NCBI RefSeq assembly: GCF_001942345.1
Contig: NZ_MKKI01000041.1
Coordinates: 212,998 to 276,997, forward strand
DNA length: 64,000 bases
Direction of reading: 5' to 3'
DNA from: Corynebacterium sp. CNJ-954
GTDB lineage: Bacteria; Actinomycetota; Actinomycetes; Mycobacteriales; Mycobacteriaceae
In this document: piece by piece, positions 1-9,199 of the stretch
Layout: every line of letters begins with the position of its first letter
Numbering within the stretch: position 1 is the stretch's first letter
The notes under the pieces: model-generated
The model's input: only the letters and a program-made list of their open reading frames with translations
Databases searched by the model: none
Told to the model about the DNA's origin: nothing
Made by a program: the position numbers and the translations under genes

Positions 1-466
1 GACGGGACGCCAGATACTCGCGCAGTGGCAGCTCGTCCTGCACTGTGGCGTAGCAGTGCAGGGTGACGTCGCGTCCGGTGGCGGCACACTGTTCGGCCAT
101 CGCGATCAGCGGAGTGACCCCGATTCCACCGGCGAGCAGGACGGTCCGTCCTCCCTGGTCGGCGGTGTGTCTCAGCGGAAAGTGGTTGCGCGGTCCGGAG
201 ACCTCGATGGTGTGTCCGACGCGGAGCTGGGTGTGGATCACGTCCGAGCCACCACGTCCGTCGTCCTCGCGTTTGACGGCGATGAGCCACCGGCCGGCGT
301 CGCGGGGATCCCCCAGCAGCGAATACTGCCGGACAACAGGACCGAGATGCAGGTCGATGTGGGCGCCGGCCGTCACCGACGGAAAGTCTGTGCCGGTGGG
401 ACGCAGCTCGATGAGCAGGACGTCGCGTCCCGCCCTGGTCATGGAATGGACGGTCGCAAGGGGCAT
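1..466 (-). CDS. Ferredoxin/flavin reductase of a Rieske oxygenase, partial
   Basis: Likely passes electrons from NAD(P)H through flavin and a 2Fe-2S centre to the adjacent Rieske oxygenase (VanB/phthalate dioxygenase reductase family). The protein starts MPLATVHSM and runs off the left edge after about 155 residues. An RQYSLLGDP flavin-binding motif and a GGIGVTPLIAM nucleotide-binding loop are visible. The C-terminal plant-type 2Fe-2S domain expected for this family would lie outside the window, so its presence is inferred. An AAGGAGA ribosome site precedes the ATG, which lies 12 nt after the oxygenase stop, so the two form an operon. The substrate cannot be told from sequence. Confidence 0.85.
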   Translation of the reverse strand, partial: MPLATVHSMTRAGRDVLLIELRPTGTDFPSVTAGAHIDLHLGPVVRQYSLLGDPRDAGRWLIAVKREDDGRGGSDVIHTQLRVGHTIEVSGPRNHFPLRHTADQGGRTVLLAGGIGVTPLIAMAEQCAATGRDVTLHCYATVQDELPLREYLASR

Positions 467-478
467 CTGTCCGTCTCC

Positions 479-1705
479 TTACGCCGTGAAGAACTGGGAC
501 AGGCCCAGCCCGCGCAGTGCTCGACGGTAGGCGATGGACGAGCGGTCGGCCGGGATGTGGACCTCCAACGACGGGTCGAGCGGAAGGTTCTCCGGCTTCT
601 GTGCCTCCACCATCGCCCGGTCCTCCTCGAAGACCTGCAGGTTGAAGTCGTAGACGTCCTGCACGGGCTGGTCGGTGTCGAAGTTGCGCACACGGGCGTC
701 GAACAGGCGGGTCTGTGTGGCGGAGACCGGGCAGGCCGTGTTCATCATCGCCAGGTGCTTACCGTCCGGGAAGTGGACGTCGAGGGTGGCGGTGAAGGGG
801 ACGTGCAGCCGGAAGTGGCGCAACCACCGGAACCCGTCGGGCACAGCGGCCTTCACCTCGTCGGAGGCATCGTGCGGGATGTTCGGCATGGTCGACCAGT
901 ACTCGGTCTCGAAACCGTCCGCGGTGACCTGCGGGGTGTAGTCCGGGACCTCCGGCTGGTCGGCGAGGGCGAAAGACCTGTCATGGACGAAGGCGAAGTG
1001 GGCGACATCGAGGAATCCCTCGACCTGACGTCCGGCGAAGGCGGCGACGTCGATGCCGGGACAGTTGATCTGCTGGTAGCCGTCCTCATCCCAGTGCGGG
1101 ACCGGTGGAATGCCGGAGTCGGTGTCGACGCCGGGGACGTCACCGGGGTTCGCCGCCAGATTCGCCCACACCAGGCCGTAGCGTTCGACGGCGCCGTAGG
1201 CCGGCAGGTGCATGCGGTTCGGGATGCGGCTGGAGGGGTGGGCCGGGATCTCGGTGCACCGGCCGGCTTTGCCGAAGCGCAGGCCGTGGTACGGGCACTT
1301 GATGCCTTTACCGTCGTGCTGGTCCTCGCCAAGGCTGAGCATCATGCCACGGTGGGTGCAGAGGTTGTCGGCGACGGTGATCTCACCATTCACCCGATAG
1401 ACCACCAGTGGCTTGTCCAACAGGGTAACACCGAGGGGGCCTTCGGTGACCTCGGAACTGTAGGCGACCGGATGCCAGAAGCGGGCGATGATCTGCCAGT
1501 CGTCCGGGTCGAAGGTGAGCTTGCGCGGGAGTGGGAGGTCGCCGGGGCCCGGGGTGTGGGACGGGGACGCGGGGCCCGGAGCCGGGCGTCCTGCGTGGGG
1601 GTTGCGGGTGACGCGGGCCCCCGGAGTCGCCGGGGCATCGGTGACGCGCGAGACGTCGGGCTGAAACGTAGGGGTGGCCGGATTGGCCGGTGCAGTGATG
1701 GTCAT
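479..1705 (-). CDS. Rieske 2Fe-2S aromatic-ring oxygenase, alpha subunit (VanA-like)
   Basis: Terminal oxygenase of a two-component non-haem iron system that hydroxylates or O-demethylates an aromatic substrate; 408 aa. The Rieske cluster ligands are C116/H118 (CTHRG) and C137/H140 (CPYHG). The mononuclear iron site is D233, H236 and H241 in the stretch FLDVAHFAFVHD. VanA-type proteins are usually about 350 aa; here a Pro/Ala-rich tail of about 60 residues precedes the Rieske domain. The ATG is supported by a GAGGAA ribosome site, so the extension is probably translated. Its reductase follows 12 nt downstream. Whether the substrate is vanillate or another aromatic is unknown. Confidence 0.9.
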   Translation of the reverse strand: MTITAPANPATPTFQPDVSRVTDAPATPGARVTRNPHAGRPAPGPASPSHTPGPGDLPLPRKLTFDPDDWQIIARFWHPVAYSSEVTEGPLGVTLLDKPLVVYRVNGEITVADNLCTHRGMMLSLGEDQHDGKGIKCPYHGLRFGKAGRCTEIPAHPSSRIPNRMHLPAYGAVERYGLVWANLAANPGDVPGVDTDSGIPPVPHWDEDGYQQINCPGIDVAAFAGRQVEGFLDVAHFAFVHDRSFALADQPEVPDYTPQVTADGFETEYWSTMPNIPHDASDEVKAAVPDGFRWLRHFRLHVPFTATLDVHFPDGKHLAMMNTACPVSATQTRLFDARVRNFDTDQPVQDVYDFNLQVFEEDRAMVEAQKPENLPLDPSLEVHIPADRSSIAYRRALRGLGLSQFFTA

Positions 1706-1754
1706 GGGTTCTTCCTCTTCGGCGCAGCGGGGCGGGGCTTAGGGACAGTCAGCC

Positions 1755-1795
1755 CCGGATGGAACCGTGGGCGATCTGCCCCCGGTTCCATCCGG
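1755..1795. promoter_or_regulatory. 13-bp inverted repeat in a divergent promoter region
   Basis: CCGGATGGAACCG and its exact complement CGGTTCCATCCGG are separated by 15 nt. The repeat lies between the divergently transcribed oxygenase (start 1705) and ProC-like gene (start 1970), 50-90 nt upstream of the oxygenase. It has no T-run and is not at a gene end, so an operator for a dimeric regulator is more likely than a terminator. No regulator gene is adjacent inside the window. Confidence 0.6.
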
Positions 1796-1969
1796 TGTGG
1801 TGAGCCAGCGTGACGGCTGCGCGCGGTGAAGAAGTCATGGGATCCACTGTGCCGGGGCGGTGTTTCCGCGCGGTGTCGTGGCCGTAAAACCGTTGACTAC
1901 TGCGGGCATCGAGTGGCGACGGCAATCCGACGTTGTCGTCGACGGTGGATTCCTGGCACGGTGAGCATC

Positions 1970-2785
1970 ATGAACAACTCCATGAACAGCAACGGCGGCG
2001 CGCTCGGCACCGTAGGTTTCGTCGGCGTCGGATCCATCGCCGTCTCCATGGTCGAGGGCCTCCTCGACAGTACGGGCGACGGTTCCGGTCCCCCGCCCGT
2101 CGTCCTCTCACCGCGGGGTGCAGCCAACGTCGACCGGCTGCGCGAAAAGTTCCCGCAGATCACCGTCGCGGCGTCCAACGCAGACGTCGTGGAGAAGTCC
2201 GATCTGATCGTCGTGGCGGTGCGTCCCGACCAGCTCGACGACGCACTGGCCGACGCTCCTTTCCGCGATGGCCAGACGGTGGTCAGCGTGCTCGCCGGAG
2301 TGAGCATCGATGCGGTACGACGCGCCGTCGGCAGGGACGGCATCCCTGTGGCACGAGCCATTCCACTGCCACCTGTCGCGGAACACGGCGTCAACGTGCC
2401 CGTCACCCCAGGGATTCCCACCGCCGTCGAGCTGTTTAACCGGATCGGCGGTGCGCTCGTCGTACCGGATGAGTCACAGATGGCGGTTCTCTCGGCAGCA
2501 ACCGGTGCCTGCACGGGGCTGTTGCAGTACATCTCCTCGCTGGTCGACTGGAGTGTCGACCATGGTCTGTCACAGGACGTCGCCGAGCCGTTCATCCGTG
2601 GCATGGCGGCGAGTCTCGCACCGTCGCTGACGGACACGGAGACGCCGATGGACCAGGTCATCCGGTCCCATGAGACCCCAGGCGGGCTCAATGAGCAGCT
2701 GCGCACCACGTTCTTCGACGCTGCCACGACCGCTCAGTTCCATGAGGCGTTGGACGGTACCTGGCGCCGGGCGTCGGAGGGGTGA
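1970..2785 (+). CDS. Pyrroline-5-carboxylate reductase-like protein
   Basis: NAD(P)-dependent reductase of the ProC family, 271 aa from this start. The N-terminal Rossmann motif reads GFVGVGSIAVSM, followed by SDLIVVAVRPDQL, typical of ProC. The C-terminal dimerisation domain carries ETPGGLNEQL, matching the position of the family signature TSPGGTT but divergent from it. It is therefore probably a ProC-like paralogue and not necessarily the proline biosynthetic enzyme. The frame is open back to 1826, but the family fold begins only after MNNSMNS, so 1970 is preferred; GTG 1961 and ATG 1982 are alternatives. It is divergent from the Rieske oxygenase. Confidence 0.75.
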   Translation: MNNSMNSNGGALGTVGFVGVGSIAVSMVEGLLDSTGDGSGPPPVVLSPRGAANVDRLREKFPQITVAASNADVVEKSDLIVVAVRPDQLDDALADAPFRDGQTVVSVLAGVSIDAVRRAVGRDGIPVARAIPLPPVAEHGVNVPVTPGIPTAVELFNRIGGALVVPDESQMAVLSAATGACTGLLQYISSLVDWSVDHGLSQDVAEPFIRGMAASLAPSLTDTETPMDQVIRSHETPGGLNEQLRTTFFDAATTAQFHEALDGTWRRASEG

Positions 2786-2917
2786 GCCGGCTGGTCTGGC
2801 TGCGCTCACCGCGCATCGCACCCCAGGACTGTGTCGGTCGTAGGCCGTCAAGACCGGCATAAACCCGGGGTGTCCTGGATGCGCCCCGTCTGGTCGACGT
2901 TCTGCCACGGACACGGG

Positions 2918-4366
2918 TCATTGATTCACGCTGCTGTGCGCTCCCAGGAAACTGCTCGAACCGGGGGAACCGCCAGGCAGTTCAGTGGCCGGACGCACCG
3001 CGCCGCGTAGGCCGACACCGTCGGTGGCCGCGTCGTCGGCCCAGAGGAACCGCTCGGTGCCATCGGTGCCGACGTGGCGGGCGTAGCCTTCGTTCGCCAG
3101 GTTGCCCATGCTCTCAGGGCGGGCATGGATGCTCTCGCCGGCGGGGCCGAAGTCCTCCTCGCCGGCGACGAGGACCTGGGACGCACCGTCGCAGGCCTCG
3201 TCGCACAGGATGGTCAGTTCACCGGTGCTGGCGTCATAGTCGCTGGCCATGATCCCCTCGAAAGGCGAGTCGTATCGCTGTACGAGCTTGGCGTCGGAAC
3301 CCGAGAGGTCGACGAAGAGGACGTCGCCGGTCTCTTCGACTCCGATGGCGAAGAGTGCGGGGCGGTCGGCACCGGAGATCCAGGCGATGGATTCCAGACC
3401 ACCGTTGGCGCCGATCTCGCCGGTGAACTCGGCGAGATTCCATTCGTCCGTGGCGTTCAACTCGCCATCGGTCGCGCCAGCATCCTCGGCGTCCCCGAGC
3501 TCGAAGCGTAGGACGGAAGGCCGGGAGGTGCCCTTGCCGCTGTTGTCCCGCTCGGTAGCGACAAAGACCGCGCCGTCTGGGCCGACGGTGACGCCCTCGG
3601 CGTCGGGAAGACCGGTGCCGTCGACATAACGCAGCTGGTGGCGACTGTCGATGTGGTAACCGTTGCCGTCCTGCGGAGAGAGGACGTAGAGGGTGCCCTC
3701 GTCGTTATTGACGATGTAGGCTCTGCCGTCCGGTCCGAAGTCGACGCCGGACATGTCCTCCTCGGCGAAGTCGCTGACGAGGTCACCACCGTGGTCGTCG
3801 GTGAGAGCGACGGCGCTGATGTCCTGCGGGTCGTAAGGCCAGGCATCGGTTGGACCGCCGGGGCTGCCTGGGGTCACTCCTTCCGCGACATTGCGCAGGC
3901 CGCGGGTGGGTTCGCCGGTGACAGTGAAGTCACCGGTCATGTCGGGGACGCGTCCCCAGGTGGTAGCGGCATGTCCGGACCAGGTGGTCTCGTCGACGAC
4001 GGTGCCGCCAGCATCGGAGAGGGTCACGGAGTCGTTGCTGCCGAGACCGAAAGACGGTTCGGTGTAGACCGCAAGGTAGCCGCCGGACTCGATCTCGGTG
4101 CCTTCAGGGAAGATGACGCGGTCGTGGGACTCATCGTCATCGATGATGCCCCAGCCGGAGATGTCGACGGAGTTGTTCGGGTCGGTGTTGGCGAGTTCGA
4201 CCCAGTCCCCCTCCGGGTCACCGTTGGACTCGACTTCGTTGATGACGACGGAGTCGGCGGCTGTCACCGGCGCAGCTACGGAGGTGGGCACAGCCGTCAT
4301 GACCAGTGGAAGGGTGGTCACAGCGGTCAGGGCGGCTGCGGCAACGGTTTTATGGAGATGCTTCAC
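2918..4366 (-). CDS. Secreted lamin-tail domain / beta-propeller protein
   Basis: Exported protein of 482 aa. The signal peptide occupies roughly residues 1-37 (MKHLHKT, hydrophobic core, AAPVTAA). Residues about 38-130 look like a lamin-tail domain (VVINEVESNG, WVELANT, ISGWGIID, GGYLAVYTE). The rest resembles an SdiA-regulated/phytase-like propeller with repeated units such as MSGVDFGPDGRAYIVN and AEGVTVGPDGAVFVATERD. Such proteins are often surface-bound or secreted; the ligand or substrate is unknown. The start is a GTG preceded by TATGGT and 8 nt, compatible with a leaderless message. Confidence 0.75.
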   Translation of the reverse strand: MKHLHKTVAAAALTAVTTLPLVMTAVPTSVAAPVTAADSVVINEVESNGDPEGDWVELANTDPNNSVDISGWGIIDDDESHDRVIFPEGTEIESGGYLAVYTEPSFGLGSNDSVTLSDAGGTVVDETTWSGHAATTWGRVPDMTGDFTVTGEPTRGLRNVAEGVTPGSPGGPTDAWPYDPQDISAVALTDDHGGDLVSDFAEEDMSGVDFGPDGRAYIVNNDEGTLYVLSPQDGNGYHIDSRHQLRYVDGTGLPDAEGVTVGPDGAVFVATERDNSGKGTSRPSVLRFELGDAEDAGATDGELNATDEWNLAEFTGEIGANGGLESIAWISGADRPALFAIGVEETGDVLFVDLSGSDAKLVQRYDSPFEGIMASDYDASTGELTILCDEACDGASQVLVAGEEDFGPAGESIHARPESMGNLANEGYARHVGTDGTERFLWADDAATDGVGLRGAVRPATELPGGSPGSSSFLGAHSSVNQ

Positions 4367-4528
4367 GTTACAGAACCATAAGTGATGCGCGTGGACGTCA
4401 GATGACGGTCAATCGACCTCAGGGTGAACTTCACGCCCGAGAAGACTCGACCGCATGTTCGCCGGGGGCATCCTCGTTGCCATCCTGCCAGATAGTTTGA
4501 TCCACACCACTAACTCGAGAGGAACACC

Positions 4529-4717
4529 ATGGACGAGCTCACTCCCAAAGACCGCGCCGAGTGGATAAGCGAGGCCGACGAGACAATCCGAGCACATACT
4601 CTTCTCAACCACTGCGATGCAGTCCAGGCGTACGAAGAGCTTCGCACTCAACGTGTGTGGCGGTGCGACCCTGTCGCCGCTGCCATATTGTGGGAAGCGT
4701 TCCTCACAATGAAGTAG
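4529..4717 (+). CDS. Small hypothetical protein (62 aa)
   Basis: A short acidic protein beginning MDELTPKDRAEW and ending FLTMK. No domain was recognised. A GAGAGGAA ribosome site lies just upstream of the ATG, which supports translation. It converges on the helicase gene, with 11 nt between the stops, at the distal end of the McrBC island. Base composition is less GC-rich than most of the window, like the helicase. It could be island cargo or an unrelated orphan. Confidence 0.55.
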   Translation: MDELTPKDRAEWISEADETIRAHTLLNHCDAVQAYEELRTQRVWRCDPVAAAILWEAFLTMK

Positions 4718-4728
4718 CACCAGCAGAG

Positions 4729-7614
4729 CTACCTCAGTGACGGCGCAGTCAGGTAGCCGTAGAGTCCCGGATCAACGGGATTGTCCAGGTCAAGCTTCAT
4801 ATTAACGATGGGCACGTCCTTGCCATGCTGATCCTTGATGTGCGTGTCATGCGCTCCTCGAGCCATGGCGGAGCCCAAGTAGAAAAAGTCACTACCTTCG
4901 ACATCATCCTTTTTGACGAAGACGTGAAGAGGGAGGGCATTGTCTGCGATGTCCTTCTCTCGCTTGCTGTTCAGCGACGTCCTGCTCTTGGTGAACCAGT
5001 TGATCGTGGTCTCATCATCGAACCCATCCTCGTACTGGGTCGTCGCCGAGATCTCGTCGGACTTCTCGTAGGTGATGAAGATCGGGCAGCTATTCGAGAA
5101 AGAGTCAGTCTTGTAGCCATAGAGCGTGCTGTACTGGTTCGTCTCGAAGTTGAGCATCCGACACACGTCCTTGCGCGTGTACTGATACCCGGCGACCATC
5201 TGTCCCCTCCAAGCCTTACTGTGCCGCGCGAGGTAGATCCCGGTATTCACTGCATCATCTACATGGTCCGCGAACTGGCCGCCTGCGTCGTAAAGACGCT
5301 GGAAGTGCGGGTTGAGTCGGTACTCTCCGTCTTCAGCATCTATCAGTGGGTTGGGACCGTACTTCTTCTGTTCTTCCTTAGTGAAGAAACCCAAGGTCAG
5401 GATGCGCTCGACCGAAGAGATCGTCGCATCATCAGCAACGCACTCCTGGCGCACAAGGAGTTCTGCGAAGGAATCGCGGGTGATCGTCCTCTGGGCGAAA
5501 AGAACCTGGATGAGGAGCAACTCGTGCGGACGCTTTCCGTTGAGGAGCTCGCTGTCCAGTAAGGAGAGATAGGCTGCCTCCTCGAGAGAAGGCCCCTGCA
5601 TCTTCTTGTCGAAGCCGGCGAGGAGGTTCCAGTAACACTTTTTCTTCGTCGCCAGGACGACGGGATCTACCGTGTCGTAGTGAGCAAAGTCGATTAGCAT
5701 CGGCACGCGTCCAATGCGGTTGCGAAGCTCCCGGATCGCCGACTTGAGGTTATGCGCGCTATCGAGCTTCGACTTTGCGAGCGACTCGAGAACTCGATTG
5801 CGTGAGATCTCATCGAAGTTGACGCTCGATATACCGGCAATGACACCCGCGGACTGCGCCTTGATCAGCCGCTCCTTGACGGAGTCCTTGTTCAGACTAT
5901 TGTCGCCGAACAGTGCGATCGGGATGAGGAAGTTGTTCTTGTAGTTTCCAATAAAGTCAATGACACGGAGATGATCTTTGCCAGGACTCTTGCGCAGTCC
6001 TCGGCCTAGCTGCTGCGTGAAGATGATGCTCGACTCCGTGTTGCGTAGCATGACCACCTGGTTCACAGCGGGGATATCAATGCCCTCATTGAAGATGTCG
6101 CGAGTAAGGATGTAGTCGAGCTGACCATCCGCCAGCGCAGTCATCGCTGCTTCACGCTCATCGCTCGTGGATTCACCAGTAAGCGCCACCGTCCGAAGAA
6201 GCCGACCATTAAGCTCCCTCGCGTTCAGTAGTGCCGATAGTTCGTGAGCTTCTCGCTTGCCGGAGCAGAACATCAGGCCTTTGACGCCTGACGGGAAGCC
6301 ATAGGCATGGAGCATCTCGAGGATGTACTCTACCCGATCGGGAGCGACAAGCTTGCTCAGCTGTGCGGTCTCGTCCTGTATGTTGCCCACATCGTCGATG
6401 TATTCAGTCACTCCGTAGTAGTCGAAGGGTGCGAGCATGTCCGCTTCGAGTGCCTCCTGGAGACGGATCTCATAAGGAACATTGTGGTCGAAGATCTCGA
6501 AGACATTGACATCATCCGTGCGCTCCGGAGTCGCCGTCAGACCGAGGAGGAAAGACGGGTTGAAGTGCTCGATGAGCCGGTCGTAGCTTGTCGCGCCAGC
6601 CCGGTGAACCTCATCGATGATGATGAGATCAAAGGCTGCGGTATCAATGCTCTCGAGATACGAGTCCTTCGACAACGTCTGCACCATGGCGAAGACGTAC
6701 GGCTTGTCGCTATCCTTCTCGCTACCGACAACTCGGCCGATCTGGTCACGCTCAACTTCCAGGACACGAGCGAACTCTGTGATTGCTTTATCCAGGATCT
6801 GCTCGCGGTGCACGATGAACAGCATGCGCCGCGGCTCGAACTCGCGGGCCGCAAGCGCAGCAAGGATTGTCTTCCCCGTACCAGTGGCAGAGATGACAAG
6901 CGCCCGCTGCTCCCCCGCTTCCCGCACAGAGCGGATCTCTTCCAACGCCTTCTTCTGCATGGCATTGGGCACGATCCGACCCGCAGGAACCTCACCTTCC
7001 TCGATAACGTCCTGGAGTTCCGGCGCCACCCGTGGCCGACGGTTGCGCTCGTACTCATCGATCCACTCATGCGTCAGAGGTGCGGACTGCGCGCGCTGTT
7101 CTTCGATCGCCGCGCGCAGCTGGTAGGTGATGTCACCCTCCGGCAGAGCGGAGAACCGGAGGTTCCATTCCTGATTCCGCGTCAGTGCATAGCGTGTCAG
7201 GTTGGAGCTACCGACGATGGCAGACAGCGTCCCAGCCTGAGTAAAGACGTACCCCTTGGCGTGGAAACCTCCATCGGTTCCCGGATGGACCATGACCTCG
7301 ACGTTGTCCAGGGTGAGCAACTCCCGGAACATGTCTGGTTCGTTGAAGTCGAGATACGATGAGGTGATGATCCGAGCCTCCCCCTTGAAGTCCCGAAGGG
7401 CTTGTTTGAGCAAGCCCAAGGCACCTGGGGTGATGAAGGCAACGGAGAAGTCGAACTGCTCCGACCGGCGGAGTTCATCCTCAATGGCCCGGATCATCGT
7501 ATTGTCGCCTCGGTTGGCGATCAGGTTGGGATGATAGAGGTGCTCCGCGTCGGTGGTCCGGTCAAGGAAACCATAGGCCGTTCCAGCGCCGACGGCGCTC
7601 TTATCGAGGCTCAT
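4729..7614 (-). CDS. PLD-nuclease / DEAD-box helicase, DUF3427-type
   Basis: Large (961 aa) superfamily-2 helicase with an N-terminal phospholipase-D-like nuclease domain. The PLD-type motif H118-x-K120 is followed by GSSNLT at 135-140. Helicase motifs are Walker A SATGTGKT (242-249), DEVH (334-337), TATPER (360-365) and a motif VI QQLGRGLRK. The C-terminal third matches the general appearance of DUF3427 proteins. It starts in an ATGA overlap with the Nudix gene, so it is translationally coupled to the mcrB-mcrC-nudix operon. A role in degrading foreign DNA is inferred. GC is clearly lower than the surrounding genes, suggesting horizontal acquisition. Confidence 0.85.
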   Translation of the reverse strand: MSLDKSAVGAGTAYGFLDRTTDAEHLYHPNLIANRGDNTMIRAIEDELRRSEQFDFSVAFITPGALGLLKQALRDFKGEARIITSSYLDFNEPDMFRELLTLDNVEVMVHPGTDGGFHAKGYVFTQAGTLSAIVGSSNLTRYALTRNQEWNLRFSALPEGDITYQLRAAIEEQRAQSAPLTHEWIDEYERNRRPRVAPELQDVIEEGEVPAGRIVPNAMQKKALEEIRSVREAGEQRALVISATGTGKTILAALAAREFEPRRMLFIVHREQILDKAITEFARVLEVERDQIGRVVGSEKDSDKPYVFAMVQTLSKDSYLESIDTAAFDLIIIDEVHRAGATSYDRLIEHFNPSFLLGLTATPERTDDVNVFEIFDHNVPYEIRLQEALEADMLAPFDYYGVTEYIDDVGNIQDETAQLSKLVAPDRVEYILEMLHAYGFPSGVKGLMFCSGKREAHELSALLNARELNGRLLRTVALTGESTSDEREAAMTALADGQLDYILTRDIFNEGIDIPAVNQVVMLRNTESSIIFTQQLGRGLRKSPGKDHLRVIDFIGNYKNNFLIPIALFGDNSLNKDSVKERLIKAQSAGVIAGISSVNFDEISRNRVLESLAKSKLDSAHNLKSAIRELRNRIGRVPMLIDFAHYDTVDPVVLATKKKCYWNLLAGFDKKMQGPSLEEAAYLSLLDSELLNGKRPHELLLIQVLFAQRTITRDSFAELLVRQECVADDATISSVERILTLGFFTKEEQKKYGPNPLIDAEDGEYRLNPHFQRLYDAGGQFADHVDDAVNTGIYLARHSKAWRGQMVAGYQYTRKDVCRMLNFETNQYSTLYGYKTDSFSNSCPIFITYEKSDEISATTQYEDGFDDETTINWFTKSRTSLNSKREKDIADNALPLHVFVKKDDVEGSDFFYLGSAMARGAHDTHIKDQHGKDVPIVNMKLDLDNPVDPGLYGYLTAPSLR

Positions 7615-8009
7615 ACTGCGAATTCCGCGACTACACGATCGACTGCAGGAATATCGGCCGGCGCCCAGGTCAGACTGCCCAGATCTTTCGCCTCAACCCA
7701 GCGCACTTCAGAGTGTTCCGTGAGCGTCGGCTCCTTGTCGACGATCGTGCCGTAATAGGTGGTCAGGGTGACGATGCCAAAGTCGTACTCGTGCTCGGTC
7801 GTCTCAACCTTCCTGCCAATATCGGCGGTGCAGAGCAACTCCTCTTGGAGTTCCCGCCGCAGTGCTTCCTGAGGGGTCTCCCCCTGTTCGATCTTGCCGC
7901 CGGGGAACTCCCACATTCCTGCGAGTGACATCCCCTCACCCCGCTGTGCTGCAAGTACCTTCGTGCCCTGCGTAAGGACAGCACCGACGACGTTGATCCG
8001 CTTTTTCAT
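7611..8009 (-). CDS. Nudix (deoxy)nucleoside triphosphate pyrophosphohydrolase
   Basis: MutT-like Nudix hydrolase of 132 aa. A full Nudix box spans residues about 37-59 (GGKIEQGETPQEALRRELQE), and it begins with MKKRINVVGAVL as in (d)NTP pyrophosphohydrolases. It probably cleaves a modified or canonical nucleoside triphosphate to the monophosphate. It lies 5 nt after mcrC and overlaps the helicase start by 4 nt, so it is an integral operon member. From that position an immune role, such as nucleotide depletion or signal removal, is possible but inferred; housekeeping 8-oxo-dGTP sanitation is the simple alternative. Confidence 0.88.
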   Translation of the reverse strand: MKKRINVVGAVLTQGTKVLAAQRGEGMSLAGMWEFPGGKIEQGETPQEALRRELQEELLCTADIGRKVETTEHEYDFGIVTLTTYYGTIVDKEPTLTEHSEVRWVEAKDLGSLTWAPADIPAVDRVVAEFAV

Positions 8010-8014
8010 GCTGT

Positions 8015-9199
8015 TCAGCCTAACAACTGGGAGGTCGCGACCGCCCGCTTCACCTGACCGTCGCAGTCTGCCGAGCTCAAATCGACGGTCACCACGCGTA
8101 ACCGAGCGCCTGTCCCCCGCACCGTGTGCACTACCTCACCAGCCCGATCCCCTGCGTAAATCAACGTGCCTTCGTCGAGACCAGTTTCCGTCACATAGGC
8201 CAGCAACTGGTATAGGTCATCGCGCCGCCCTGAGCCTGCATCTTCCTCTGCTCCGGCATTCACCTTGTACTTCACGTCTCCGACGAAGTGCCATCGTCCT
8301 GCACGACGCAATCCCAGGTCTGGAATCAGCTGCACTGCGTGTCCCTCATCGAGCCACAGCGCACCTTTCCATGAATCCCGCATGTCCTGGTCAGAAGCGC
8401 CCAACGCCTCCCGTACCAACACCCGGATGTACTGCTCCACGATGCCCGGCATGTCCAGGATGAACCCCGGCACCTGCACCTGCCCCGCAGCCACCTCCAG
8501 CGACAAAGAGCTCAAAATCAGTTCCGCTAACCGCACGGCTGCTCGGTAGTGGGAGTTGTGTCTGCTCCACACGATGCGCCGGCACCGTTCCAGCGCAGCT
8601 TCTGCCCCCAACGGAGTCGTCTCTCCGACGACCTGCCAGATCCGGGTCAGTTCTGACCGTGTTCCGCTGGGCAGCCCCGGGAGCAGTCGTAGCTTCCGCA
8701 CTGCCGCAGCAAGCACCTGATTCTCTGCAACATCCTCGTCGTGCACAGTCGCGGTCACCGGAATCGGCAGAGGGCGTGGATCCCGGATGTAGTCACTCAT
8801 CCGGATACGCCCCCGAACAAAAGACAACCGTTGCTCCTCGGTCCGGTAAGAGCGGTACACACCAGCGGCAAAAGCCCGCTGGCACGACCGGGCGAAAAGC
8901 TGTACTACGGCGTCTTCAATGGTGTTTGCCCGCAGACCGCTCACCTCCGCTGTCCGCCAGTCCATCGGGTGAGCAGCGACGGTGAGCATGTGGACGATTC
9001 GAGGAAGAGAAACCTTGGGTTCCACTACGATGTGGTCGCCACCGAGCACCACGGCACCAACCCTGGCCCCGGGAGTCACCCGAACATTGCCGTCGACTGC
9101 CGGCGAGATGCTCGCACGAAACAGCTCCCGGAGCATCTCCTGCTGTCCAACGGTGAGTTGTACCGGAGCACTCTGCTGATGCTCATTCAGCGTCAGCAT
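8015..9199 (-). CDS. mcrC: McrC-family nuclease subunit of a type IV restriction system
   Basis: Nuclease partner of the McrB GTPase, 394 aa. The N-terminal half shows McrC features (GRIRMSDYI near 130-138). The PD-(D/E)xK site is visible as D294 (LIPDLGL) and D308-x-K310 (VGDVKYKV). In the known system McrC is recruited by GTP-bound McrB hexamers and cuts DNA carrying modified cytosines. The start overlaps the end of mcrB by 17 nt, which indicates tight coupling. No catalytic residue appears to be missing. Confidence 0.9.
   Translation of the reverse strand: MLTLNEHQQSAPVQLTVGQQEMLRELFRASISPAVDGNVRVTPGARVGAVVLGGDHIVVEPKVSLPRIVHMLTVAAHPMDWRTAEVSGLRANTIEDAVVQLFARSCQRAFAAGVYRSYRTEEQRLSFVRGRIRMSDYIRDPRPLPIPVTATVHDEDVAENQVLAAAVRKLRLLPGLPSGTRSELTRIWQVVGETTPLGAEAALERCRRIVWSRHNSHYRAAVRLAELILSSLSLEVAAGQVQVPGFILDMPGIVEQYIRVLVREALGASDQDMRDSWKGALWLDEGHAVQLIPDLGLRRAGRWHFVGDVKYKVNAGAEEDAGSGRRDDLYQLLAYVTETGLDEGTLIYAGDRAGEVVHTVRGTGARLRVVTVDLSSADCDGQVKRAVATSQLLG

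Noticed and set aside
56..1813. A 585-codon plus-strand frame over the Rieske oxygenase and reductase
   Set aside because: Both minus-strand genes show complete cofactor motifs and ribosome sites; the plus frame has none.
4720..4745. Short GTAGC/GCTAC stem after the helicase gene as a terminator
   Set aside because: A 5-bp stem without a T-run is too weak to call.
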